From Bifidobacterium thermophilum (GTDB lineage Bacteria > Actinomycetota > Actinomycetes > Actinomycetales > Bifidobacteriaceae): DNA of 64,000 nt. Shown piece after piece: positions 16,449 to 24,776 of the stretch (the first letter of the stretch is position 1; every line of letters starts with the position of its first letter). The stretch covers positions 186,001 to 250,000 of the forward strand of contig JGZV01000004.1 of NCBI GenBank assembly GCA_000741495.1, given 5' to 3'. The notes below the pieces were generated by a model. That model worked only from the letters and a program-made list of their open reading frames with translations, searched no databases and was not told the DNA's origin. A program made the translations under genes and the position numbers.

Positions 16449-18139
16449 ATCGGCTCCTCCTTTCCAGTCACCTGGTTACGAGCAATGAGATCGCGGGGAA
16501 CATCCACGGGCACCAAGAGGCCTCCTCCTAGATGGCGCGTCTGCCCTATTGCCGCCGCGCAGCATTCATTCGAGAAATCCTCACTAAATTGGATGAGGGC
16601 ATTGCAACCACGCAGTACATTCGATTCCTGCACGTGATGCGCATAATCCTCCATATGTGTGCGGAACGTGGGCCTCGCATCGATAATCTGCACAGGTGAA
16701 GAATCATCAAGAACAGCATCAGCTGCCGCCCAATAACCCTGTTCCTTCGCCCAATGCCCGGTTCGTTCAGATTGAGTGCCGAACGAATCCCGCCACACAT
16801 GGGCGATTGACAAAGCGACCGACTCCCGCGCACGCCATTTGCGAGCACCTTGTGGATCGGTAAAGGCTCGTGTCTCAGCCATCGCGAACGGCACAGGCTT
16901 CCAATAACGGACACGGTCATCCGCGGGTTCTTGCCACATTGTTGAGTCGACAAGAATATCCGCCTTCCCGAATACCAAGGTCTCTAGGTCATGCCCACAA
17001 TAGAGCGAGCTGCCCTGCGATCGCTGACAGATGTCACAGAGCTCAGCAAAATCTTCTGTAGGCATCTCCCGCGGTATCAATATCAGGAACGCCGGCACAT
17101 TGTGGCGAACCGATGGGAGGAGTTTCGACAAGAACTCTTGCCCCAGGGAATCAGACAGCACATGTATCGCCACATTATTGGCGGGTTGCGCAATGCCCGG
17201 AATCTTCATGTACCGGCCGGTCAATGTGGCAGGCGCACCGAAGCCCCACTTCCTAATGAGGAAACGATGCATCGCAACGGCCCATCGAACCGTTTGAGAC
17301 TGACGAGGCTGCCACTCGACCGGCGAGGAAATCACACGGACAGGCATCAGAATCGCTCGGTCCCACGGAGGCGCCACGGTCGCTGCATCGTGCATATCCA
17401 ATCCCTCGCCGCGGTATGCGACAGAGCCGATGAACCGCCCTTCAGGAATTTCGGCAAGAAGGTTGGTCTCCTTCACAGTGAGCTCGTTTACCTTCCTCTT
17501 GCTTACCTTCTTCGAGTTCAGTTCTTTGTAATTACCACACAGTTCTTCAAGGCGTCCGCGAATCGGGCAATTGATGAAGATATGCGAGTTCAATGCTCCC
17601 AAGTCTGTTGCATCATCCCTGACGAAGGTACGGGAACGCTGTTCAGGCGTCTCTGTATTGGTCTCGCACACTTGTGCAACGACGTGGACCTTGGAACATG
17701 ACTCCCCAAGATAAGGAATCTCTTCGCACAGATTTTCAAGACACCCTGCGACTCGCTCGGACGGAGGGTCCAGCCAAATCCATTCCAGCGCATCATCAGA
17801 CCGATAACGATATGCGCTCATGGCAGGAGAACTCGCCATCTTCACTTTGTCGTTTTCTTGAAATCCCTTGTCACGGTATGCGATTGCGCCATACCCATCG
17901 CTGGGGATTGCAAAAGGTAGTCTCATCTTGTCTGGAGGATTCCCTTCGAGCCAGTGAAGGGAATCAGAAATCTCCTCACTCTCGGGGCAATCCTTGCCTG
18001 TGTAGCCAAAATTCAGGCACGCCACTGATAGCAAGGCCTTGAACAACCTGTCGGGAGTGGGATAGCGCTCAGGCTCCCCGCTGGAATCACGCCCCTGATA
18101 CAGCCCCATCAGGAAGCGGGCGGATATGACAAACGACAT
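16436..18139 (-). CDS. csb2: Csb2 (GSU0054 family), Cas5-Cas6-type Cascade subunit
   Basis: A 567-residue protein beginning MSFVISARFLMGLYQGRDSS, then GEPERYPTPDRLFKALLSVA, the family N-terminus. Csb2 is regarded as a fusion combining Cas5-like crRNA 5'-end binding with Cas6-like pre-crRNA processing, which fits the absence of a separate cas6. The frame is open 78 codons further upstream, but that part overlaps csb1 and reads as nonsense, so I start at 18139, one base after the csb1 stop. The C-terminal half contains RHLGGGLLVPVDVPRDL. Confidence 0.88.
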   Translation of the reverse strand: MSFVISARFLMGLYQGRDSSGEPERYPTPDRLFKALLSVACLNFGYTGKDCPESEEISDSLHWLEGNPPDKMRLPFAIPSDGYGAIAYRDKGFQENDKVKMASSPAMSAYRYRSDDALEWIWLDPPSERVAGCLENLCEEIPYLGESCSKVHVVAQVCETNTETPEQRSRTFVRDDATDLGALNSHIFINCPIRGRLEELCGNYKELNSKKVSKRKVNELTVKETNLLAEIPEGRFIGSVAYRGEGLDMHDAATVAPPWDRAILMPVRVISSPVEWQPRQSQTVRWAVAMHRFLIRKWGFGAPATLTGRYMKIPGIAQPANNVAIHVLSDSLGQEFLSKLLPSVRHNVPAFLILIPREMPTEDFAELCDICQRSQGSSLYCGHDLETLVFGKADILVDSTMWQEPADDRVRYWKPVPFAMAETRAFTDPQGARKWRARESVALSIAHVWRDSFGTQSERTGHWAKEQGYWAAADAVLDDSSPVQIIDARPTFRTHMEDYAHHVQESNVLRGCNALIQFSEDFSNECCAAAIGQTRHLGGGLLVPVDVPRDLIARNQVTGKEEPIWLS

Positions 18140-18140
18140 T

Positions 18141-19307
18141 TCACTCGCCTGCCACTTCATCAGACCCCGAGGCGAACAGAGTCGAATTGCCCTGCACCTG
18201 GAATGCTTGACCATCCCATTCAATGCCCGCGACACGATGAGCCTGCTCATACGCCTGCTGCAGCAAATCCTCGGCGGACTCGACAGTGAGGGGCTCCAGC
18301 TCCTCTTTCTTGCCGAAACGCTCGTCAAGCTCAGTTGTGGGTTCAGAGTCCTCATCCAGAATGCAGTTCGCACGGAGATTCAGCTCTGCGTTGGATCCCG
18401 CCATTGCGCGCAGCAATGCTGCGGCAATCAACGCTCGAATAGCGACATCACTTTCGCGGCTGCCACCGAAACGGAAGGATCGCAGAATTGCAAAGCTCAG
18501 CACGTGAATGCGCACGATCTTGCTCGTCGCCACGCCATCGAGGGCATCCTTGCTCACAGTAGGAGGAATAGCGCCCACGATGATGGTGGAACCCTTACCG
18601 TCTTTCTTGAAGTTATTAGCGGTTTTGTCGCTCAGATCGAGGCTGTCGCGCACGATTTCGTCTCGTGCCGCCTTGTTGAAAGTCACACTTGCGGCAACAG
18701 GGTCGACGCGTGCACCGGAACGATGCACTTCATTGGCGTAGTAATCGCTTTGATCTGCAAGGACCCCGAAAATTTCACCGACGAACACGGATGGGATGCG
18801 AAGCTGATTCTTATTCCTCGTCGAATCCCAGCCACCGAAAAACACGGTGTCCGGGGAGAGTTCAAACAGCGGACGCAGGTTATCCAAGCTTGAATTGCGA
18901 GCCTCTGTGTAACGATCCTCGTCTTCCACCTTGCCGATGCGCACATGTGCATCAAACGCGCGATGGGGAAGCTCGGTGTCGAAGAACTCCGACTTACCTA
19001 CCGCCTCAGGATAGTTCACCACAATGTGCGGAAGCTTACCAAGCACACCCGCCTTGTCACGCAGCGCGCCCGTAATGACCGATTCCAGACGATTCGCCTG
19101 TGAATTCTTGCTGTCAACGAGAACCGTCTTCTTCGGTTCGCCGTCAACGAATCGGGTTTCGAACACATAGGTGGGGCCCGCATACTTTGCCGGGGAGATA
19201 ATGGCATCCTCTCCACCTGCAGGCACCAGCACGGTGCGTTCAGTCAAAGAGTTCGGTCCTCCAACAGTAGCGGCGGCATTCAGATCATCGAGAGTGAGCT
19301 TACGCAT
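18141..19307 (-). CDS. csb1: Csb1 (GSU0053 family), Cas7-type Cascade backbone
   Basis: A 388-residue protein and the first gene of the cas operon. The signature DSKNSQANRLE (residues about 65-75) and FGGWDSTRNKN identify the Csb1/GSU0053 Cas7-like family, which coats crRNA along its length. The start at 19307 is preceded by GGAAGGGAAG at a good distance; 15 extra upstream codons are possible but have no ribosome-binding site. The 5' region carries two small inverted repeats (19335-19355 and about 19367-19382). Confidence 0.92.
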   Translation of the reverse strand: MRKLTLDDLNAAATVGGPNSLTERTVLVPAGGEDAIISPAKYAGPTYVFETRFVDGEPKKTVLVDSKNSQANRLESVITGALRDKAGVLGKLPHIVVNYPEAVGKSEFFDTELPHRAFDAHVRIGKVEDEDRYTEARNSSLDNLRPLFELSPDTVFFGGWDSTRNKNQLRIPSVFVGEIFGVLADQSDYYANEVHRSGARVDPVAASVTFNKAARDEIVRDSLDLSDKTANNFKKDGKGSTIIVGAIPPTVSKDALDGVATSKIVRIHVLSFAILRSFRFGGSRESDVAIRALIAAALLRAMAGSNAELNLRANCILDEDSEPTTELDERFGKKEELEPLTVESAEDLLQQAYEQAHRVAGIEWDGQAFQVQGNSTLFASGSDEVAGE

Positions 19308-19334
19308 TATTGCTTCCCTTCCAATTAGTTTGCA

Positions 19335-19382
19335 GGCATGCACCCGTTGCATGCCTTGTGTTCTTTGTCAGGTTTCTCTGAC
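19335..19382 (-). promoter_or_regulatory. Inverted repeats in the 5' region of the cas operon
   Basis: GGCATGC / GCATGCC (19335-19341 and 19349-19355) and GTCAG / CTGAC (around 19367-19382) lie 28-75 bp before the csb1 start. The region further upstream is AT-rich. These are candidate operators or 5'-UTR hairpins controlling the operon. No promoter consensus is clear enough to mark. Confidence 0.35.
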
Positions 19383-19714
19383 GAAAAATATGATAACACA
19401 CTTTTCTTACTTGTATTTCTTGTTACAAGACCTACGATTGTCCCGAATCGTATGCGATTAAACAAAAGCCAGGTATTGCAAAGTATTAGCCGAGTATCAT
19501 TCAGTATCAAGACGGCGTGTCATCTCACCACTTCTTCTCATGGAATGATTGTCATGCAACAAAATAAGCCCCATCCCCACACGGCACACGTATATGCCCA
19601 AGACAAATGCTTTCCCCCTATATTCGCTCATCAAACAACATTGTCAGATTCACAGACATGCGGTAATTATATGATTCTTGCTAGCATAAAGCAAAACCGC
19701 ATCCACTTTCGTGA

Positions 19715-19963
19715 ATGCGGTTCACCGAAGTGCCGTCACCGGCATATTTCAATTCTGGATTCTTGCAAGCAAGAAATACAATCCTCAATGAAGCATCTGC
19801 GAGTAAATACCTAGATGCCAATAACTCCCAGGTTTTCACAGCAAACGACCCAATAAATAGTATATCCATGACCATTGGCGGCAAGACCGCGACCCACCCC
19901 GCTGGACAACTCGTCACACCGCGAAACGGCGCGGATGCTATTCCTGACTTTATTATGATGTGA
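19715..19963 (+). pseudogene. Possible gene remnant of unknown type
   Basis: An 82-residue frame (ending RNGADAIPDFIMM) with protein-like composition. The same frame remains sensible for another 17 or so codons after the TGA (QAHTAMSGTTTTSVSR). There is no ribosome-binding site at the ATG. It may be a fragment of a larger gene, perhaps the extracytoplasmic part of a membrane protein, but the family is not recognisable. The rest of 19308-20033 is AT-rich and appears non-coding. Confidence 0.25.
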
Positions 19964-20033
19964 CAGGCCCATACCGCGATGAGCGGCACGACGACAACTT
20001 CAGTCAGCCGCACCGTGCAACCTTACACTCACA

Positions 20034-20540
20034 TCATGTTTCCGCACGCAGCCACCCTACTCCCCCCAACACCTCCGCCGTGTCCACCACGAGCGTCACC
20101 GGCCCGTCGTTGACCAACGACACCCGCATGTGCGCGCCGAATCGTCCTTCTTTGACGGTGAGTCCTTGCGCGCGCAACGCTTCGTTGAAGGCGAGCCACA
20201 CTCGTTTGGCGTGTTCAGGTTCACCGGCTGCGATGAAGCTCGGCCGGTTGCCTTTGCGAATGTTGCCGTACAACGTGAACTGCGAAATGGAGAGGATTTC
20301 GCCGTCATGCTGCGTAATCGACTCGTTCATGCGTCCGTCGGCATCTTCGAACACTCGCAGTCTGGCGATTTTGCCCGTCAGCCAGTCGATTTCTCGCTGT
20401 CCGTCCGCATCCGCGACCCCGACAAGCAGTACGTAGCCTGTGCCGATGATTTGCTTCTCGAACGTCGGGTCGACGCTGTTCGTAGTGGGGTCGATCACGT
20501 CGGCGCTGGCTTCGCTTACGCGTTGTAACACGATTCTCAT
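20034..20540 (-). CDS. dtd: D-aminoacyl-tRNA deacylase Dtd
   Basis: A 168-residue enzyme that hydrolyses D-aminoacyl-tRNA, and glycyl-tRNA(Ala), so that D-amino acids do not enter translation. The two active-site motifs are visible: SQFTLYG near residue 86 and NDGPVTLVVDT near 147, the second with Asp in place of the commoner position-2 residue. The N-terminus MRIVLQRVSEASADV is typical. A short insertion (DPTTNSVDPTFEKQI) makes it slightly longer than the usual 145-150. It stands alone, upstream of and divergent from the tmRNA gene. Confidence 0.93.
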   Translation of the reverse strand: MRIVLQRVSEASADVIDPTTNSVDPTFEKQIIGTGYVLLVGVADADGQREIDWLTGKIARLRVFEDADGRMNESITQHDGEILSISQFTLYGNIRKGNRPSFIAAGEPEHAKRVWLAFNEALRAQGLTVKEGRFGAHMRVSLVNDGPVTLVVDTAEVLGGVGWLRAET

Positions 20541-20853
20541 ACCGTCACTCTATCGCAGGATTATGGCGGGAGATTACACAGGCACTTCCCCGGCATCCGC
20601 CGCTCGGTTTCACGGATTCCGTCGCGCGCGGTTGCACGGTTTCGAATTGCACAATCATGGCAGGATAATCATGACGGAAATCGCACGGGCGCCGTCCCCC
20701 ATGATGTTCCGTCTTCGATTCCGAGTTCACACACAATCAGCCGCCATCATCTCGTGTATCACCGACGCCTTCGGCTCACAGCCGATTTGAGCCGAACGAC
20801 GAAATGTCGTATACTGAAAAGTCCGGTCTATTCCGGGGTTTGATAATTCAAAA

Positions 20854-21246
20854 GGGGCTGATCGGTTTCGACGGTGACCTGTTCGTCGCAGGGAAGCGTG
20901 CCGAGAACGCGGAGTCCACTCGTGATGCCCTCCGCAAACAAATAAGTGCTAAATCTAACCGCACTGAGTTTGCTCTCGCTGCCTGAGCTTCGCGCCAGGA
21001 TTAACCAGTGAGCAGCCGCTCCGTTCACTCCCCCTCGTCTTCGGGGAGATGTTGAGCGTCGTTTAGGAGACTTGCTCCGGCTACTGCACCGCAGGGTGGC
21101 TGGGGGACTTTTTCTGCGGATATGCTCGCCATCAGTTGTCTGCGACATCGATGGGGGCAGAAAAACCGCCGCACGGCCAGCAGACTACGCACGTAGAAGA
21201 CTGAGGGTACGGTCACCGGACCGGGGTTCAATTCCCCGCAGCTCCA
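20854..21246 (+). ncRNA. ssrA: Transfer-messenger RNA (tmRNA)
   Basis: The 5' end GGGGCTGATCGGTTTCGACG and the 3' end GGTTCAATTCCCCGCAGCTCC plus A are diagnostic: they pair as the tRNA-like acceptor stem and T-arm. The coding stretch near 20945-20986 gives the tag AKSNRTEFALAA followed by TGA. tmRNA with SmpB rescues stalled ribosomes and marks the product for proteolysis. The CCA end is not encoded. A rho-independent terminator follows. Confidence 0.96.
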
Positions 21247-21257
21247 CTGAACAACGA

Positions 21258-21290
21258 ACGCCATTCCGCAAGGGGTGGCGTTTTTTGTTT
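21258..21290 (+). terminator. Rho-independent terminator of ssrA
   Basis: ACGCCATTCC and GGGGTGGCGT pair (with two G-T pairs) across a GCAA tetraloop, followed by TTTTTGTTT. It lies 11 bp after the tmRNA 3' end. Confidence 0.9.
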
Positions 21291-21452
21291 ACCGTGAACG
21301 GTGATTGGTCAACTGCGTTGGCATTAATAATGCCATCCCGCACCCCTCCCCTGTCTACAGCCGGCGTTACCTATGGAATCATCCGGTTTCAACCGGCCGA
21401 CCGCATGCCGTCATGCCACGCGACCTGCGGAAATCGCGAGGAGAGGGCAACC

Positions 21453-22922
21453 ATGGCACAGGCCGGCGAGACTCGGCATACCGCGACTGACGTGAGCGAT
21501 ACCAACACCACTGCAAACGATGCGATTCCCGCAACCACCGACGCACGCTCGACCACAGGAAATCTCAAAGGAGACCTGACCCGTGGGCCGTTGATCCCCA
21601 CCATGCTGCGCTTCTCAATCCCCTATCTCATCACCTGCTTCCTGCAAAGCTGCTACGAACTGGCCGATCTGCTCATCGTCGGCAGATTCAACGGCGCGGA
21701 TTCCGTCTCAGCCGTCTCCACGGGCAGCCAGATGACCCACCTGGTGACCGTCACCATCGTCGGCCTGACCACGGGCGTCACCGTGACCATCAGCCACGCG
21801 ATCGGCGCCCGGCGCATGGACAAAGTGCAACGCCAGATCGGGCAATCCATCCGTCTGTTCGCCTTTGTCGCGATCATCGCCACCATCGCCCTGACCGCGA
21901 GCGCCGACCCGCTGCTGCACCTACTGTCCACGCCGCCTGAAGCGTTCAGCCAGGCGCACGACTACGTGACCATTTGCTTCTTCGGCACCCCGTTCATCGT
22001 CGCATACAACGTGGTCAGCGCGATATTCCGCGGATTCGGCGACTCCCGACACCCGATGTATTTCGTTGCCCTCGCCGGACTGCTCAACGTGGGACTCGAC
22101 CTCGTATTCATCGGCGGCGCACACATGCAAGCGGCAGGCGCTGCGCTCGCCACGGTAATATCTCAAGCGTTCTCTGTTGCGGCCGCCCTCACCTATCTCA
22201 AGTTCGCGAACACCGGCATTCGCGTGCGCAGAGCCGACCTTGTCTACGACTGGGCCAGTACACGGCAGATTCTGGCTATCGGCACACCGATCGCACTGCA
22301 GGAGCTGTGCATCCAGATCTCGTTCATCGTGATCACCGCCATCGCCAACGGGCGCGGCCTGGAAATCTCCGCCGCCGTCGGCATCGTCGAGAAAATCATC
22401 TCCTTCCTGTTCCTCGTGCCCTCGGCAATGCTGTCCACCGTGTCGGTGGTCGCCGGGCAGCGGAACGCCGGCGCACGGCAACATTCGCGCAGCAAGACGG
22501 CGCTGAGATACGGCATCACCATGTGTATAGCGTACGGTGCGCTTGTGTGTGTCGCGAGCCAGATCTGGGGCGCCGACATCGTGCGCGTCTTCTCCCCCGA
22601 CGACGAAGCAGTGGTCAGGTACGGGACGCAATACCTGAGCAGTTACTCCTTCGACTGTATTCTGGCGGGCGTCCACTTCTGCTTCAGCGGGTTCTTCAGC
22701 GCCTACGGCAAATCCCTGTACACGTTCGCTCACAATATTGCGTCGGTGCTGCTCGTGCGCATCCCTGGGGCGTATGCGGCATCCTTGCTGTGGCCAGACA
22801 ACCTGTTCCCCATGGGATGTGCCGCGCCACTCGGCTCGCTGCTGTCAATCCTCATCTGCTCGGCGTTGTATTATCTGCGGTTCAGTAAGCGGCACCCAGT
22901 GGTGATTGCAGACGAGCAATGA
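21453..22922 (+). CDS. MATE-family multidrug/sodium antiporter
   Basis: A 489-residue membrane protein with a hydrophilic N-terminal tail of about 45 residues and twelve hydrophobic segments in two homologous halves. GPLIPTMLRFSIPYLITCFL begins helix 1, and LADLLIVGRFNGADSVSAVS is the conserved MATE loop and helix 2 region. It should export drugs or metabolites using a cation gradient. I start at the ATG at 21453 because GAGGAGAGGG precedes it; the frame is open much further upstream but there overlaps the tmRNA gene. Substrate unknown. Confidence 0.88.
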   Translation: MAQAGETRHTATDVSDTNTTANDAIPATTDARSTTGNLKGDLTRGPLIPTMLRFSIPYLITCFLQSCYELADLLIVGRFNGADSVSAVSTGSQMTHLVTVTIVGLTTGVTVTISHAIGARRMDKVQRQIGQSIRLFAFVAIIATIALTASADPLLHLLSTPPEAFSQAHDYVTICFFGTPFIVAYNVVSAIFRGFGDSRHPMYFVALAGLLNVGLDLVFIGGAHMQAAGAALATVISQAFSVAAALTYLKFANTGIRVRRADLVYDWASTRQILAIGTPIALQELCIQISFIVITAIANGRGLEISAAVGIVEKIISFLFLVPSAMLSTVSVVAGQRNAGARQHSRSKTALRYGITMCIAYGALVCVASQIWGADIVRVFSPDDEAVVRYGTQYLSSYSFDCILAGVHFCFSGFFSAYGKSLYTFAHNIASVLLVRIPGAYAASLLWPDNLFPMGCAAPLGSLLSILICSALYYLRFSKRHPVVIADEQ

Positions 22923-23181
22923 CAGGCGTAATCGCAATCAAATCAGCAACCTGCAACCATCTCACTACGCACCGCGCGAGTAGCCCTTCCGCGATTGTGC
23001 ATCACGGACCATGCAAATCCGCCGTCATACTCCGCTCCCAGCAGGCACCCGCCTCTTGCTCACTGTAGCCCGAAGACCGTGTCTGATTGTCACGATACGG
23101 TGTGTACGTTTGCACAGGAAACGCACTGTGATCTCAACGATGATTATGCCGGTCACAGTGCGATGATTGGAGGGGCTGGTC

Positions 23182-23934
23182 ATGAGTGCTCTTGGACTTC
23201 GCGCGTCGCATCGTCATGGACGTCATGCTGCCGACAGGGGCATGTCGACGGCTGATCCGATTGAGCAACTGTGGTCATTCGTCGCTGCAGCCGGCAACGC
23301 CGATGCCGTCGTGTTCGATACAGAGACCACCGGCATCGGCGACGACGCCCGCATCATCGAAATCGGGGCGCTGCTGATCGGCGACGACGCCCCAATCTAC
23401 GAATACGACCAGCTGATACAGCCTCCCACCAGACTGCCAGCAGGCATCACGGAACTGACCGGCATCACCGAGTCCGATCTCGCCGATCAGCCTGACGCCG
23501 GATTCGTCATCCCCCAGTTCCTGACTGCAATCCGCCCGTTGCTGCTTATCGGGCATAACGTATCGTTCGATATCAGGATGCTGAATGTCGAGGGCGGCCT
23601 GCTGGGCTGCCGCGAAGTTTCCAACGATTTTCTCGATACGATGACCATGTCCCGCCGCATGTTCCCCAACGCTCCCAGCTGCTCGTTGCAAGAAGTAATG
23701 CGACTGCTCGATATCAATGAAATCGAAGAGCATCGTGCAATCTCGGATGCCCGACAGACATGGCAGTGTTTGCAGCAGCTTAAACACATGAAAGATCCGG
23801 TGGTGCTGTCCGACGATGAAGTCGAAGAGTCGCGCCGTCGTCATGCCATGACAAAGCGACGCCGCACCAACGCCTATATGCGCAGCTCGTACCCTAAGCA
23901 ACCGGGACACCACTCCGGTCAACACCAAACCTGA
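23182..23934 (+). CDS. DnaQ-like DEDDh 3'-5' exonuclease
   Basis: A 250-residue protein with the three exonuclease motifs of the DNA polymerase III epsilon family: VVFDTETTGIG (ExoI), GHNVSFDIRML (ExoII) and EHRAISDA (ExoIII, His-Asp of the DEDDh class). The basic C-terminal tail (MTKRRRTNAYMR) may bind nucleic acid. No BRCT or helicase domain is attached, so it is a stand-alone proofreading or repair exonuclease and may not be the replicative epsilon subunit. The ATG at 23182 follows TTGGAGGGG; a TTG at 23167 is possible. The next gene starts five bases after the stop. Confidence 0.85.
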   Translation: MSALGLRASHRHGRHAADRGMSTADPIEQLWSFVAAAGNADAVVFDTETTGIGDDARIIEIGALLIGDDAPIYEYDQLIQPPTRLPAGITELTGITESDLADQPDAGFVIPQFLTAIRPLLLIGHNVSFDIRMLNVEGGLLGCREVSNDFLDTMTMSRRMFPNAPSCSLQEVMRLLDINEIEEHRAISDARQTWQCLQQLKHMKDPVVLSDDEVEESRRRHAMTKRRRTNAYMRSSYPKQPGHHSGQHQT

Positions 23935-23938
23935 CGGC

Positions 23939-24277
23939 ATGGTAATCGACCAGCCGGTGTGCGGCGTCACCGTTTCCGGTGATACCGCGCATCAAGACGT
24001 GCTCAGCCGGTACGGGTATGACGCGTGGCTGTGGGTGACCGTCAGCCACGGCATCATCGAGTCCGGCAAGAACACGGGGCATCCGACGCTGTGCGTTGCG
24101 CTTGACGGTGTTGAAATCGGGCGGATCCCCGCGCTCCAAGAAGAACGGCATCGCGGTCAGGTCCCGCCACAAGGCGCGGTGATGGTGGCACACATCCCCA
24201 ATACAAAGGCCGACCGGGAAAGCGGGATATACCGGCTGCGGCTCCAGATGCCCGCCGAAAACGATCGGGAGGACTGA
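23939..24277 (+). CDS. Small hypothetical protein downstream of the exonuclease
   Basis: A 112-residue protein starting five bases after the exonuclease stop and probably in the same mRNA. It looks like one small beta-rich domain (YDAWLWVTVSHGIIESG, CVALDGVEIGRIPALQEE, GIYRLRLQMPAEN). A role in nucleic-acid handling is suggested only by the neighbour. The opposite strand is also open here, but its translation is less protein-like and has no ribosome-binding site. Confidence 0.55.
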   Translation: MVIDQPVCGVTVSGDTAHQDVLSRYGYDAWLWVTVSHGIIESGKNTGHPTLCVALDGVEIGRIPALQEERHRGQVPPQGAVMVAHIPNTKADRESGIYRLRLQMPAENDRED

Positions 24278-24380
24278 ACCGGTCCGTCTCGGGTCTGTCT
24301 GGCCGACCTGGATGACATGAGCAGCCTGGATGACTGAACTTGCCGTATTCGCCGAATCACCAACCACCGAATCGATAGGT

Positions 24381-24700
24381 TACGTATGTCAATCCATGCG
24401 CAGCCGTCTGTCCATTGCACAGCCGCGTCAATCTCGCGTATCGATGCGCACGCTGCGTATGGCTTCGCATACGCAATGCGCGATATCCTCACCAAACCAG
24501 TATCTCCGGCAAGAGTAATGGCAAGTTGCGTATGTCCCCGCATACGAGACTCGTGACATGCTCGTTAGACCAGCCCGCACATGTCGTCAAACGGTACGTT
24601 GTGCATGTCGCTGCATGCGCAACCCGCCAGACCCTCACAAAACCGACCTGTCACCTAGGATTACGACACATCCGGTATACCGCCGCATACGCAAGCCGAC
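24381..24700. repeat. Palindromes repeated at an exact 73-bp period
   Basis: Imperfect palindromes of the form TGCGTATG-N4-CGCATACGCA start at 24381, 24454, 24527 and 24600, each 73 bp after the last, and a weaker fifth starts at 24673. The sequence between them is strongly diverged. The array fills the gap between the convergent 112-residue gene and ftsQ (24278-24776), which otherwise holds nothing I can name. Confidence 0.7.
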
Positions 24701-24776
24701 ACAAGCCAGCGACTCCCACGAAACCGGCATGAACCACACCAGCGTTCGAACCAGCGCGCATGCAACCGCCCGCCGA

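Noticed and set aside
19783..19797. CCTCAATGAAGC near the cas operon, like the start of the CRISPR repeat
   Set aside because: Only 11-12 bases match and the hairpin part of the repeat is absent; no second copy lies at spacer distance.
20854..21290. tmRNA as an integration site with a neighbouring element
   Set aside because: No integrase, no duplicated 3' end of ssrA and no foreign-looking gene follow within the window.
21921..22733. 270-residue minus-strand frame opposite the MATE gene
   Set aside because: Shadow frame with no ribosome-binding site and repetitive Asp/Gly/His composition.
23894..24367. 157-residue minus-strand frame opposite the small gene after the exonuclease
   Set aside because: The plus-strand gene starts five bases after its neighbour and has better protein-like composition; both cannot easily be real.
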